Assembly: GCA_036555105.1 (NCBI GenBank)
Contig: DATBMA010000104.1
Span: 1 to 6,652, forward strand
Source of the DNA: DATBMA01 sp036555105
GTDB taxonomy: Bacteria > Actinomycetota > Acidimicrobiia > Spongiisociales > ZC4RG35
Length of the DNA stretch: 6,652 nt
Direction of reading: 5' to 3'
In this document: positions 1 to 5,739 of the stretch, piece by piece
Numbering within the stretch: the stretch's first letter is position 1
Layout: every line of letters starts with the position of its first letter
Position numbers and translations under genes: made by a program
The notes under the pieces: model-generated
What the model was told of the DNA's origin: nothing
What the model saw: the letters and a program-made list of their open reading frames with translations, nothing else
Databases searched by the model: none

Positions 1-50
1 AATAGACGCCTCCCTATCGACGCGTCTCTGGCAGAATCCCGCTTACCAGA

Positions 51-65
51 GAAAGGAGGTGGTCC
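51..65 (+). promoter_or_regulatory. Extended Shine-Dalgarno / anti-SD complement
   Basis: The 15 bases GAAAGGAGGTGGTCC can pair without a gap with the usual bacterial 16S 3' tail (GGAUCACCUCCUUUC); the only non-Watson-Crick pair is one G-U. Ordinary ribosome binding sites use 4-8 of these bases. The core GGAGG (55-59) lies 9 nt before a TTG at 69-71. It may therefore serve a very short ORF, or be a ribosome-contacting element of the surrounding RNA. Confidence 0.5.
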
Positions 66-68
66 TAG

Positions 69-110
69 TTGGGTAAAACTTTTGGGACTCTGGAGGTGGT
101 CGGGCGCTGA
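69..110 (+). CDS. Possible 13-codon leader ORF (uncertain)
   Basis: A TTG at 69, 9 nt after a very strong Shine-Dalgarno core, opens a 13-residue frame (MGKTFGTLEVVGR) that stops at TGA 108-110. It has no run of a single amino acid that would suggest classical attenuation, and no Cys or Met despite the sulfur-metabolism gene nearby. It overlaps two of the predicted RNA stems, so translating it would disturb the fold. Only the spacing and SD strength support it. The alternative is that nothing is translated here and the SD-like sequence is part of an RNA function. Confidence 0.2.
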   Translation: MGKTFGTLEVVGR

Positions 111-249
111 GCGGCGCTCACACCTGAGCCGTCGCTCCCTCGTTTCGAGGAAGGTGGCGACTCCAAACCCGGGCCACCGGGCTCACGAGATCCAAGGGCA
201 GGTCCCCCCATGGCGGCCGAATGGCCGAAGTGTCTCTGAGCATCAGATT

Positions 250-280
250 CGAGGCCCCCGGTTCGCCGGGGGCCTCGCTT
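250..280 (+). terminator. Strong intrinsic terminator, TTCG tetraloop
   Basis: A perfect 12-bp stem (250-261 with 266-277), nearly all G-C, is closed by a TTCG loop (262-265) and followed by CTTATT on the + strand. It ends the candidate RNA to its left. It lies directly after the stop codon of the minus-strand synthase (TAA at 281-279), so the symmetrical stem can also end that transcript, though the minus-strand tail has few T residues. The short T tract makes it more of a stem-driven terminator, as is common in high-GC actinobacteria. Confidence 0.85.
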
Positions 281-1241
281 ATTCGGCGGCCGGATCGAAG
301 CCGTGGTCCAGGAGCCACTCGTCGTTGAAGACCTTGGACAGGTAGCCGCGACCCGAGTCTGGAATGATCACCACCACCAGGCGGCCTGGGTCTTCGACGG
401 CCACGCGAAACGCCGCCTCGACCGCCATTCCTCCGGAGCCGCCCACCAACAACCCCTCCCGCTTGGCCAGCCGGCGGGCCATCGCGATCGAAGCGGCATC
501 GTCCACCATGACGAAGCGATCGATCACCTCGAGGTCGATGGTGGCCGGATAGAAGTCCTCGCCGACTCCTTCCACGTGGTACTGGTGGATGTCGCCTCCC
601 GGCCCGGCCGTGTAGATGCTCCCGGCGGGGTCCGCTCCCACCACCTCCAGGGATGGCTTCTGCTCTTTGAGATATCGCCCTGCCCCCGAGATCGTGCCCC
701 CCGTTCCGACTCCGGCCACGAACACATCGACCGTGCCATCGGTCTGCCGCCATATCTCGGGCCCGGTGCTCTGGTAATGAGCGGCGGGATTCTCGGGGTT
801 GGAGTACTGGTCGGGGCGGAAGGCGTCCGGCAGCTCACGGCTCAGCCTCGCTGCCACCCCGTAGTAGGAGTCTGGGTGCTCTGGCAGCAGGTCGGTCGGA
901 GTGACGATGACCTCGACCCCGTATGCCCGCAGAAGGTCGCGCTTCTCCGCAGAGACCTTGTCCGGGACGGTGCAGATCACCCGGTAGCCACGCACCGCGG
1001 CGACCATGGCGAGTCCCACACCGGTGTTGCCGGAGGTCGGCTCGATGATCGTGCCCCCCGGCTGGAGGGACCCGTCCCGCTCGGCGGCCTCGATCATCGT
1101 GACCGCGATCCGTTCCTTGACGGAGCCGCCGGGGTTCATCGACTCGACCTTCGCCACGAGGTTGCCGGGCGGGTGGATGCGTGACAGTCGCACCAGAGGG
1201 GTGCCGCCGACGGCCGCGGCAACGTCCTCAAAGACTTCCAC
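279..1241 (-). CDS. cbs: Cystathionine beta-synthase / cysteine synthase, catalytic domain only
   Basis: A fold-type II PLP enzyme of 320 residues, predicted cytosolic. It condenses serine (or an activated serine) with homocysteine or sulfide to give cystathionine or cysteine. Visible motifs are GGTPLVRL (12-19), NPGGSVKER with the PLP lysine K42, PTSGNTG (68-74) that holds the substrate carboxylate, GVGTGGT (177-183) that holds the PLP phosphate, VEGVGEDFYP, and a C-terminal PDSGRGYLSKVFNDEWL. The SYYGVAARL stretch, VEGVGEDF and the C-terminal motif resemble the mycobacterial Cbs (Rv1077 type) more than CysK, so I favour cystathionine beta-synthase. That family usually continues for about 140 residues with two CBS (Bateman) domains; here the protein ends just after the catalytic domain. 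The GTG start at 1241 matches the family N-terminus. It has no clear Shine-Dalgarno, but TACCGT ends 8 nt upstream, so the mRNA may be leaderless. Exact substrate preference cannot be read from sequence. Confidence 0.9.
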   Translation of the reverse strand: MEVFEDVAAAVGGTPLVRLSRIHPPGNLVAKVESMNPGGSVKERIAVTMIEAAERDGSLQPGGTIIEPTSGNTGVGLAMVAAVRGYRVICTVPDKVSAEKRDLLRAYGVEVIVTPTDLLPEHPDSYYGVAARLSRELPDAFRPDQYSNPENPAAHYQSTGPEIWRQTDGTVDVFVAGVGTGGTISGAGRYLKEQKPSLEVVGADPAGSIYTAGPGGDIHQYHVEGVGEDFYPATIDLEVIDRFVMVDDAASIAMARRLAKREGLLVGGSGGMAVEAAFRVAVEDPGRLVVVIIPDSGRGYLSKVFNDEWLLDHGFDPAAE

Positions 1242-1322
1242 GGCCGGTGACGGTACCAGCGCCCTCCAGCCGTCATCCGGTGGTGTTGCGCAGGCCCGGG
1301 GCCTTGGGTTTACTCGCCGGGG
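1242..1322. promoter_or_regulatory. Divergent promoter spacer, cbs / ctaA
   Basis: These 81 bp separate two divergent starts and must carry both promoters. Towards ctaA, TTGCGC (1286-1291) and TTTACT (1309-1314) are 17 bp apart, a weak sigma-70-like pair (3/6 and 4/6 matches) that ends 8 nt before the TTG start. Towards cbs, TACCGT (minus strand, 1255-1250) ends 8 nt before the GTG with no good -35. Neither gene has a clear ribosome binding site, which fits leaderless transcripts. Individual motif calls are weak. Confidence 0.4.
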
Positions 1323-2231
1323 TTGAACCGCCTACTTCGATTCAGTCAAGTCGTGCTCGGGTGGAACGTGCTCACGATCCTCCTGGGAGCAGTGGTCAGG
1401 GCCACCGGCTCCGGGGCGGGCTGCGGCACCCATTGGCCAACCTGCCAGGGTGAGCTCGTGCCCGCTCTCGAAGGGGCGACGGCGGTGGAGTACACGCACA
1501 GGCTGGCCAGCGGGGTCGCCCTCCTCCTGGTCTTCGCCCTCGTGATCTGGGTATTCCGGGCGAGGCAGGCGGGCGACCCTGCCCGCCGGGGGGCCGTCCT
1601 GGCCGCGGTGGCAGTGGTCCTGGAGGCGGCCATCGGAGCCACTCTGGTCCTGTTCGAGTGGGTGGGGGCCGACTCTTCTGCGGCGAGGGTCGTGGCGGTT
1701 CCCATGCACCTGGTCAATACCCTCTTCCTTCTGGCGTCGCTCACCCTCACCGTCTTCTGGCTGTCAGGAGGTGGCAAGCTCGAATGGCGCAACCCGGGGG
1801 GGTGGCTGGTCCTCGGGGCCGGAGCCATCGTGGTGATTTTCGCCAGTGGCGCCGTGACCGCCCTGGCCGACACGCTCTTTCCGCATGGGTCGGCCGGCGA
1901 GGGGCTGAGCGGTGACGTCACCGAACAGGAGCACTTCCTGACCCGCCTTCGGTTCAGCCACCCGGTGCTGGCAGTGGTCGGGGCGGTGGCCGGCCTTATG
2001 GCGGTGCGCCGTTCCGATCGCACCGAGCAACCGGCGGCCCGTCTGCTCGTGGTTCTGGTGGCAGTTCAGCTCGGTCTCGGGCTGCTCAACATTTCACTGG
2101 GCACCCCGTTATGGCTGCAGGTGCTCCACCTGGCATTGGCCGATGCCATCTGGATCACATTCGTCTGGCTGTCTGCGCGCCTTCTGAGCATGGCACCGTT
2201 GCCGGTCGTGCCGAGCCCCACCACCGGCTAG
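1323..2231 (+). CDS. ctaA: Heme A synthase (COX15/CtaA family)
   Basis: An integral membrane protein of 302 residues, about eight transmembrane helices in two four-helix bundles. It oxidises the C8 methyl of heme O to the formyl group of heme A, needed by aa3-type cytochrome oxidase. Seen directly: the first-bundle signature VVRATGSGAGC with WPTC (C34 and C41, the conserved loop cysteine pair), EYTHR with E56 and H59, and further heme-ligand-type histidines H129 (PMHLVNT), H213 (RFSHP) and H269 (LHLALAD). All four family histidines are present. The second-bundle loop (about 180-210) has no cysteines, unlike the Bacillus type. I use the TTG at 1323 because it gives the expected short N-terminus before helix 1; a later GTG at 1353 would cut into that helix. 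The heme O synthase ctaB and oxidase subunits are not in the window. Confidence 0.93.
   Translation: MNRLLRFSQVVLGWNVLTILLGAVVRATGSGAGCGTHWPTCQGELVPALEGATAVEYTHRLASGVALLLVFALVIWVFRARQAGDPARRGAVLAAVAVVLEAAIGATLVLFEWVGADSSAARVVAVPMHLVNTLFLLASLTLTVFWLSGGGKLEWRNPGGWLVLGAGAIVVIFASGAVTALADTLFPHGSAGEGLSGDVTEQEHFLTRLRFSHPVLAVVGAVAGLMAVRRSDRTEQPAARLLVVLVAVQLGLGLLNISLGTPLWLQVLHLALADAIWITFVWLSARLLSMAPLPVVPSPTTG
2228..2231. other. Convergent stop codons sharing CTAG
   Basis: ctaA ends with TAG at 2229-2231 on the + strand, and the YyaL-family gene ends with TAG at 2230-2228 on the minus strand. The palindrome CTAG supplies both stops, so the genes overlap by 4 bp tail to tail. No intrinsic terminator can fit between them, so their transcripts probably overlap as antisense 3' ends or rely on Rho. 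Confidence 0.9.
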
Positions 2232-4234
2232 ACGGCATCCAACAGCTTCCGGAGAGATCCTTCATCGGCGACTGGAGCCTCACAGGCGAAGTCCCGGCAA
2301 ACGTAGGCAAGGGTCCTGCCGGGTTGGAAGCGACCTGCCAACAGCGGCACCGACTCCTGCTGGGACCCGTCGATGTCGATGCCGAGGACCCCGGCAGGGC
2401 GCCACTCCTCCCACATAACCGAGGCGAGTTCGCTGGCATCGGGCCCGCTCACCGCCAGCTCGAAGGTGCCCAGCTCGAGGGCGGTCAGCACCGACAGGTG
2501 ATGCGCCGCTCCTGAGGGATACCTGGTCAAGAGGACACCAGAGGCTTCGATCGCCCGCTCGGCCGCATGGCGGAGCTCACCCTCGCCGGTATAGAGCGAG
2601 GTGATGAGCAGCGCTTCTGCGGCCAGGGCGCTGCCCGACGGCGATGGGTTGTCGAATTGGTCGCGGGGCCGCTTGATCAGGACGTCGGCATCGGACGAGG
2701 TGGAGAAGAAGCCTCCCTCCCCGTCGGCAAACCGACCCATGAGCTCGCCCACCAGTCGGCGCGCCTCCCGGAACCACCCCACCTCGCCGGTGGCGGCGTA
2801 GAGGGCGAACAGCCCGATGGCGACGGCGGCATGGTCGTCGAGGAAGCCGGGCCCCGACCGTGATCCTCGTCGCCAGGACCTCGCCATTCGTCCATCGTCG
2901 AGCATCTCAGCGATGAGAAAACGGGCGCAGTCGCGGGCAGCATCGAGATAGCTGGGCTCGTCGAGAGCGGCGCCGGCCTCCGCCAGAGCCCTCAGCATCA
3001 GTCCGTTCCACGCCGCCACGACCTTGTCGTCCAGGCCGGGCCTGACTCTCTTCGTCCTCGCCTCCAAGAGCCTGGCCGAAGCTCTCCGCACCGCCTCGAG
3101 GCCCTCAGCCCCGTATCGGTCGAGGATGGCTGCCTCCGGGCGGCGGGTGAGGATGTTGAAGCCTTCGAAGTTGCCTGCCTCGGTGATCCCGAGGGCGAAA
3201 GCTGTGGCCGGCCCGTCGTCCGCACCGGCCACCGCCATGGCTTCCTCCAAGGCCCACACGTAGAACCTTCCCTCCACGCCCTCCGAGTCGGCGTCCTCGG
3301 CCGAGTAGAAACCCCCACCAGGGTCGTGCAGGTCCCGGAGCATGTAGTCGATGGTCGACCTGGCTACCGCCACCAGACTGGGGTCGCCGAGCTCGATTCC
3401 CGCCCACAGGTAGAGCCGGGCCAGCTGGGCATTGTCGTAGAGCATCTTCTCGAAGTGGGGGACGAGCCAGTGGTCATCGACCGAGTAGCGGGCAAACCCA
3501 CCTCCCAACTGGTCGTGGATCCCCCCGGATGCCATCGCCCCCAACGTCAGTCGCACCATCTCGCCGGCCCGCTCTGCCCAAGGCTGGCGATGGATACGGA
3601 GCAGGAACTCCAGCACCGGCTGCTGGGGGAACTTGGGGGCGGGCCCGAATCCGCCCAGCCGGAAGTCGAAGCCGGCCTCCAGCGATCGATATGCGGCCTT
3701 GAGCGTGTCGAGGTCCGGGCTCACGGGCACCGGGGGGAGGGCCCTGGCGATTGCCTCAGTGAGCTTCTGCGCCTGGTCCTCGACCTCCTGTTGCCGTTCC
3801 ACCCAGATCGACGACACCGCCTCCATGATCCGACGAAACGACGGCATCCCGTGCCGATCGGTGTCTGGGAAGTAGGTGCCCGCGTAGAACGGTCTGCCGT
3901 CCGGAGTCAGCCAGACCGTCATCGGCCAGCCGCCGCGCCCCGTCATGGTCTGGACGGCCTCCATGTAGATGGCGTCGACGTCGGGTCGCTCCTCGCGGTC
4001 GACCTTCACGTTGACGAACAGCCGGTTCATCTCGGCGGCGGTGGCCGGGTCCTCGAAGGACTCGTGTGCCATCACATGGCACCAATGACATGCGGAGTAG
4101 CCGACACTGAGGAGGACCGGGACGTTGCGCTGAGCAGCCTCCGCGAACGCCTCATCACCCCACACCTGCCAGTCGACCGGGTTGTCCTTGTGCTGGAGCA
4201 GGTAGGGGGAGGTGCTCCCGGCCAAGCGGTTCAT
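2228..4234 (-). CDS. YyaL/SPATA20-family protein: thioredoxin-like (DUF255) plus alpha/alpha barrel
   Basis: A 668-residue protein, close to the usual length of bacterial YyaL (about 690), with no signal peptide, so probably cytosolic. The N-terminal 165 residues form the DUF255 thioredoxin-like domain: SPYLLQHKDNPVDW (9-22), the CxxC site CHWC at 49-52 followed by H53, DREERPDVD (79-87), and GGWP (101-104) at the position of the thioredoxin cis-proline loop. The remainder resembles the (alpha/alpha)6 barrel of sugar epimerase-like proteins, with HFEKMLYDNAQL from about 258, AAWNGLMLRALAEAG near 407, DNPSPSG near 527 and CRDFACEAP near 643. All family hallmarks are intact. The biochemical role is not established; a redox or sugar-related enzyme is commonly suspected from the folds. 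The ATG at 4234 is the family start. It has no Shine-Dalgarno, but TACCTT ends 9 nt upstream, suggesting a leaderless message. Confidence 0.93.
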   Translation of the reverse strand: MNRLAGSTSPYLLQHKDNPVDWQVWGDEAFAEAAQRNVPVLLSVGYSACHWCHVMAHESFEDPATAAEMNRLFVNVKVDREERPDVDAIYMEAVQTMTGRGGWPMTVWLTPDGRPFYAGTYFPDTDRHGMPSFRRIMEAVSSIWVERQQEVEDQAQKLTEAIARALPPVPVSPDLDTLKAAYRSLEAGFDFRLGGFGPAPKFPQQPVLEFLLRIHRQPWAERAGEMVRLTLGAMASGGIHDQLGGGFARYSVDDHWLVPHFEKMLYDNAQLARLYLWAGIELGDPSLVAVARSTIDYMLRDLHDPGGGFYSAEDADSEGVEGRFYVWALEEAMAVAGADDGPATAFALGITEAGNFEGFNILTRRPEAAILDRYGAEGLEAVRRASARLLEARTKRVRPGLDDKVVAAWNGLMLRALAEAGAALDEPSYLDAARDCARFLIAEMLDDGRMARSWRRGSRSGPGFLDDHAAVAIGLFALYAATGEVGWFREARRLVGELMGRFADGEGGFFSTSSDADVLIKRPRDQFDNPSPSGSALAAEALLITSLYTGEGELRHAAERAIEASGVLLTRYPSGAAHHLSVLTALELGTFELAVSGPDASELASVMWEEWRPAGVLGIDIDGSQQESVPLLAGRFQPGRTLAYVCRDFACEAPVADEGSLRKLLDAV

Positions 4235-4356
4235 GGAAGGGTCAAGGTAGTGGCCGCCTCGGGACGCCGGTCTCGGCCCCAGCGCCCGGCAGTACGCTGA
4301 AGCCGAACTCGAGGCGCCATCGAACGGCGCCAGGCGACTCCGGAGGTGAAGCGAGG
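4235..4356. promoter_or_regulatory. Divergent spacer with 5'-UTR hairpin before the cyclase
   Basis: These 122 bp separate two divergent genes. A hairpin GGCGCC-7 nt-GGCGCC (4313-4318/4326-4331) lies 10 nt before the cyclase Shine-Dalgarno GGAGGTGA (4342-4349), so it would sit in the mRNA leader and could influence ribosome access. TACGCT (4293-4298) is a possible -10 for the cyclase, without a recognisable -35. On the other strand, TACCTT (4249-4244) is a possible -10 for the YyaL-family gene. I see no convincing CRP-type TGTGA-N6-TCACA site here. The promoter calls are tentative. Confidence 0.35.
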
Positions 4357-5649
4357 TTGCCGCTCTTTCGCAAGGACCGCCCGGTGGGCGAACACCGTCG
4401 CCGGTTGGAGGAGCACGACTTCTATCCGTTCATCGTCGACGATGCCGGACTGGTTCAGTTCAGCCCGGATCACTTCGAGCGAGCCGTCGACTTCCTGTTG
4501 GAAGAGCTTGATCGAGGAGTGACGGCCACCGCCGCGGCCAGGGAGCTGATCGTGGTGGGAGAGCAGAACCGGGTCCGCGACACCTTTGGCAGCGAGCCAC
4601 TTGCCCGCTATCGGAGGCTGTACGAGGCGTACGACGGCGATTCGGTGATCAACGAGAACGAGGACTTCCTCGAGAACTACAAGCGGATCGTCCAGCTCAT
4701 CGGCCGCTCCTTCCCGAACACCGGTATCGAGATCCTGCTCCACAACCTCGTGAACCCTGCCAAATCGATCATCGCGATCGAGAACGGGGCAGTGACCGGC
4801 CGCATGGTGGAGATGGGCACCACCAGCCTCCTCCTCGATCTCAAGACACGGCGCCTGCGGGGAGAGGACAAGCTGAACTACCAGCTGACCATCGGCGCCC
4901 GCCAGTTCAAGTGCACGACCATCCCGATCTTTCGGCCCGAGTACGGGCTGGTCGGCGCGATTTGTATCAACATCGACGAGCGCTTCCTCCGCGAGGAGGT
5001 GATGCTGGAGCCGGAGCGGCTGCAGGCATTCTTCGACAACTTCCTGCAGACCGACATGCAGCTCAACGAGAACATCCTGTCACCAGCGGAGTATCAGGCA
5101 GCCTTGAACGGCAAGCGCCACTTCCTGGATGAGGCGATTCGGGGAGGAGCCGCCGGGGCCAAGGGCAGGTACCTGGCCGCCATCCTCTTCAGCGACATCG
5201 TCGGGTACACCGAGATGATGAAGGCCGATCAGGCCCGGACCCTCGAGATCCTGAACGTGAACGGCCAGATCCACCGGCGGCAAATCGCCCAGCATCAGGG
5301 CCGAATGCTGAAGGAAATGGGCGACGGCATCCTGGCCAGCTTTCCCAGCGCATCCCAGGCCGTCTCCTGTGCCAGGAGAATTCAGGCGGAGGTGGGCTCC
5401 GATGGGCGCTTTGCGCTTCGCATCGGCATCCATCTGGGGGAAGTGATCCAGTCCCAAGGCGACGTGTTGGGAGACGGCGTCAACCTCGCGTCCCGCATCC
5501 ATGCGGCCGGCGCCCCCGGCCAGATAGCCGTTTCAGAGGTGGTTTTCGACAATGTCCGCAGCCTGGATGGTGTCAAAGCGACTGATTTGGGCCTACATGA
5601 GCTCAAAGGGGTGGGCGGTCAGGTCCACCTCTACGGCATCGAGGTCTAA
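4357..5649 (+). CDS. Class III adenylate cyclase with YheO-like PAS sensor domain
   Basis: A 430-residue, predicted soluble protein that should convert ATP to cAMP. Residues about 1-100 form a charged region I do not recognise. Residues about 103-213 resemble the YheO-like PAS domain (PAS_6): EILLHNLVNPAKSIIAIENG, VTGRMV, then NYQL and the closing VGAICINID. Residues about 270-430 are a class III cyclase domain. All six canonical catalytic positions are present with the spacing of mycobacterial Rv1625c: metal-binding D280 (FSDIVGYT) and D323 (KEMGDGI), adenine-selecting K319 and D369, and transition-state N376 and R380 (NLASR). The K/D pair predicts ATP rather than GTP. Such enzymes act as homodimers. 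The start is TTG at 4357, fixed by GGAGGTGA 7 nt upstream. No transmembrane segment is evident. The PAS ligand is unknown; YheO-like domains normally occur with a DNA-binding helix-turn-helix, so a cyclase partner is noteworthy. The next gene, a sigma factor, is on the same strand 171 bp away. Confidence 0.93.
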   Translation: MPLFRKDRPVGEHRRRLEEHDFYPFIVDDAGLVQFSPDHFERAVDFLLEELDRGVTATAAARELIVVGEQNRVRDTFGSEPLARYRRLYEAYDGDSVINENEDFLENYKRIVQLIGRSFPNTGIEILLHNLVNPAKSIIAIENGAVTGRMVEMGTTSLLLDLKTRRLRGEDKLNYQLTIGARQFKCTTIPIFRPEYGLVGAICINIDERFLREEVMLEPERLQAFFDNFLQTDMQLNENILSPAEYQAALNGKRHFLDEAIRGGAAGAKGRYLAAILFSDIVGYTEMMKADQARTLEILNVNGQIHRRQIAQHQGRMLKEMGDGILASFPSASQAVSCARRIQAEVGSDGRFALRIGIHLGEVIQSQGDVLGDGVNLASRIHAAGAPGQIAVSEVVFDNVRSLDGVKATDLGLHELKGVGGQVHLYGIEV

Positions 5650-5711
5650 CCCGGCCATTTCCTGGTCTTCGGGACTATCACTTTGGCCGATCACCCGTGA
5701 GGACCATCGTG

Positions 5712-5736
5712 AAAATGACCATGTAGATGGCATTTT
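5712..5736 (+). terminator. Possible weak terminator or operator hairpin
   Basis: AAAATG (5712-5717) and CATTTT (5731-5736) pair perfectly, continue as CCA/TGG (5719-5721/5728-5730) past one bulged A, and close on a 6-nt loop. The A-tract/T-tract pairing resembles a bidirectional terminator 63 bp after the cyclase stop, but the stem is AT-rich and only two G-C pairs stand at its centre. It could equally be a protein-binding dyad just upstream of the sigma promoter. Confidence 0.35.
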
Positions 5737-5739
5737 GGG

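Larger units (their letters stand above)
25..280 (+). ncRNA. Candidate structured non-coding RNA ending at an intrinsic terminator
   Basis: This stretch has no credible protein gene but contains many complementary segments. They are a 7-bp stem 25-31/46-52 (loop 32-45); GTCC/GGAC 62-65/85-88 enclosing AGTT/AACT 67-70/77-80; AGGTG/CACCT 94-98/121-125 enclosing a GC-rich hairpin 102-107/114-119; GTCGC/GCGAC 131-135/157-161 enclosing CCTCG/CGAGG 138-142/146-150; CCCGG/CCGGG 168-172/177-181; and a long-range stem 182-190/233-240 (one bulge) enclosing CGGCC/GGCCG 214-218/223-227. The series ends at the terminator 250-277. Positions 51-65 can pair over 15 nt with the 3' end of 16S rRNA, with one G-U pair. 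I infer an independent RNA of about 230-260 nt on the + strand. I do not recognise its family, its 5' end is undefined (it could begin before the window), and no promoter is evident. It could instead be the leader of a tiny ORF at 69-110. Confidence 0.5.

Noticed and set aside
202..209. 6C RNA motif, from a run of six C
   Set aside because: 6C RNAs have two hairpins each with a C-rich loop; only one such run occurs and it is not clearly in a hairpin loop.
82..345. 87-codon + strand frame beginning in the RNA region
   Set aside because: It starts at a TTG, runs through the terminator hairpin and into the antisense of the synthase; Arg/Ser/Pro-rich, no domain. The RNA interpretation explains the region better.
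303..1184. 293-codon + strand frame across the synthase gene
   Set aside because: It is antisense to a clearly recognised PLP enzyme, is rich in His, Arg, Gly and Pro as expected of a high-GC shadow frame, and has no recognisable domain.
1346..2023. 225-codon minus-strand frame across ctaA
   Set aside because: It is antisense to a membrane protein with intact family motifs; it is Thr/Ala/Arg/Pro-rich with no membrane or domain signal of its own.
3326..4300. 324-codon + strand frame across the YyaL-family gene
   Set aside because: It lies opposite a conserved 668-residue gene and its composition is a reverse-complement artefact of GC-biased codons.
4231..4743. 170-codon minus-strand frame overlapping the cyclase start
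   Set aside because: It is antisense to the cyclase N-terminus, which has a strong Shine-Dalgarno and a conserved product downstream; this frame has no recognisable family.
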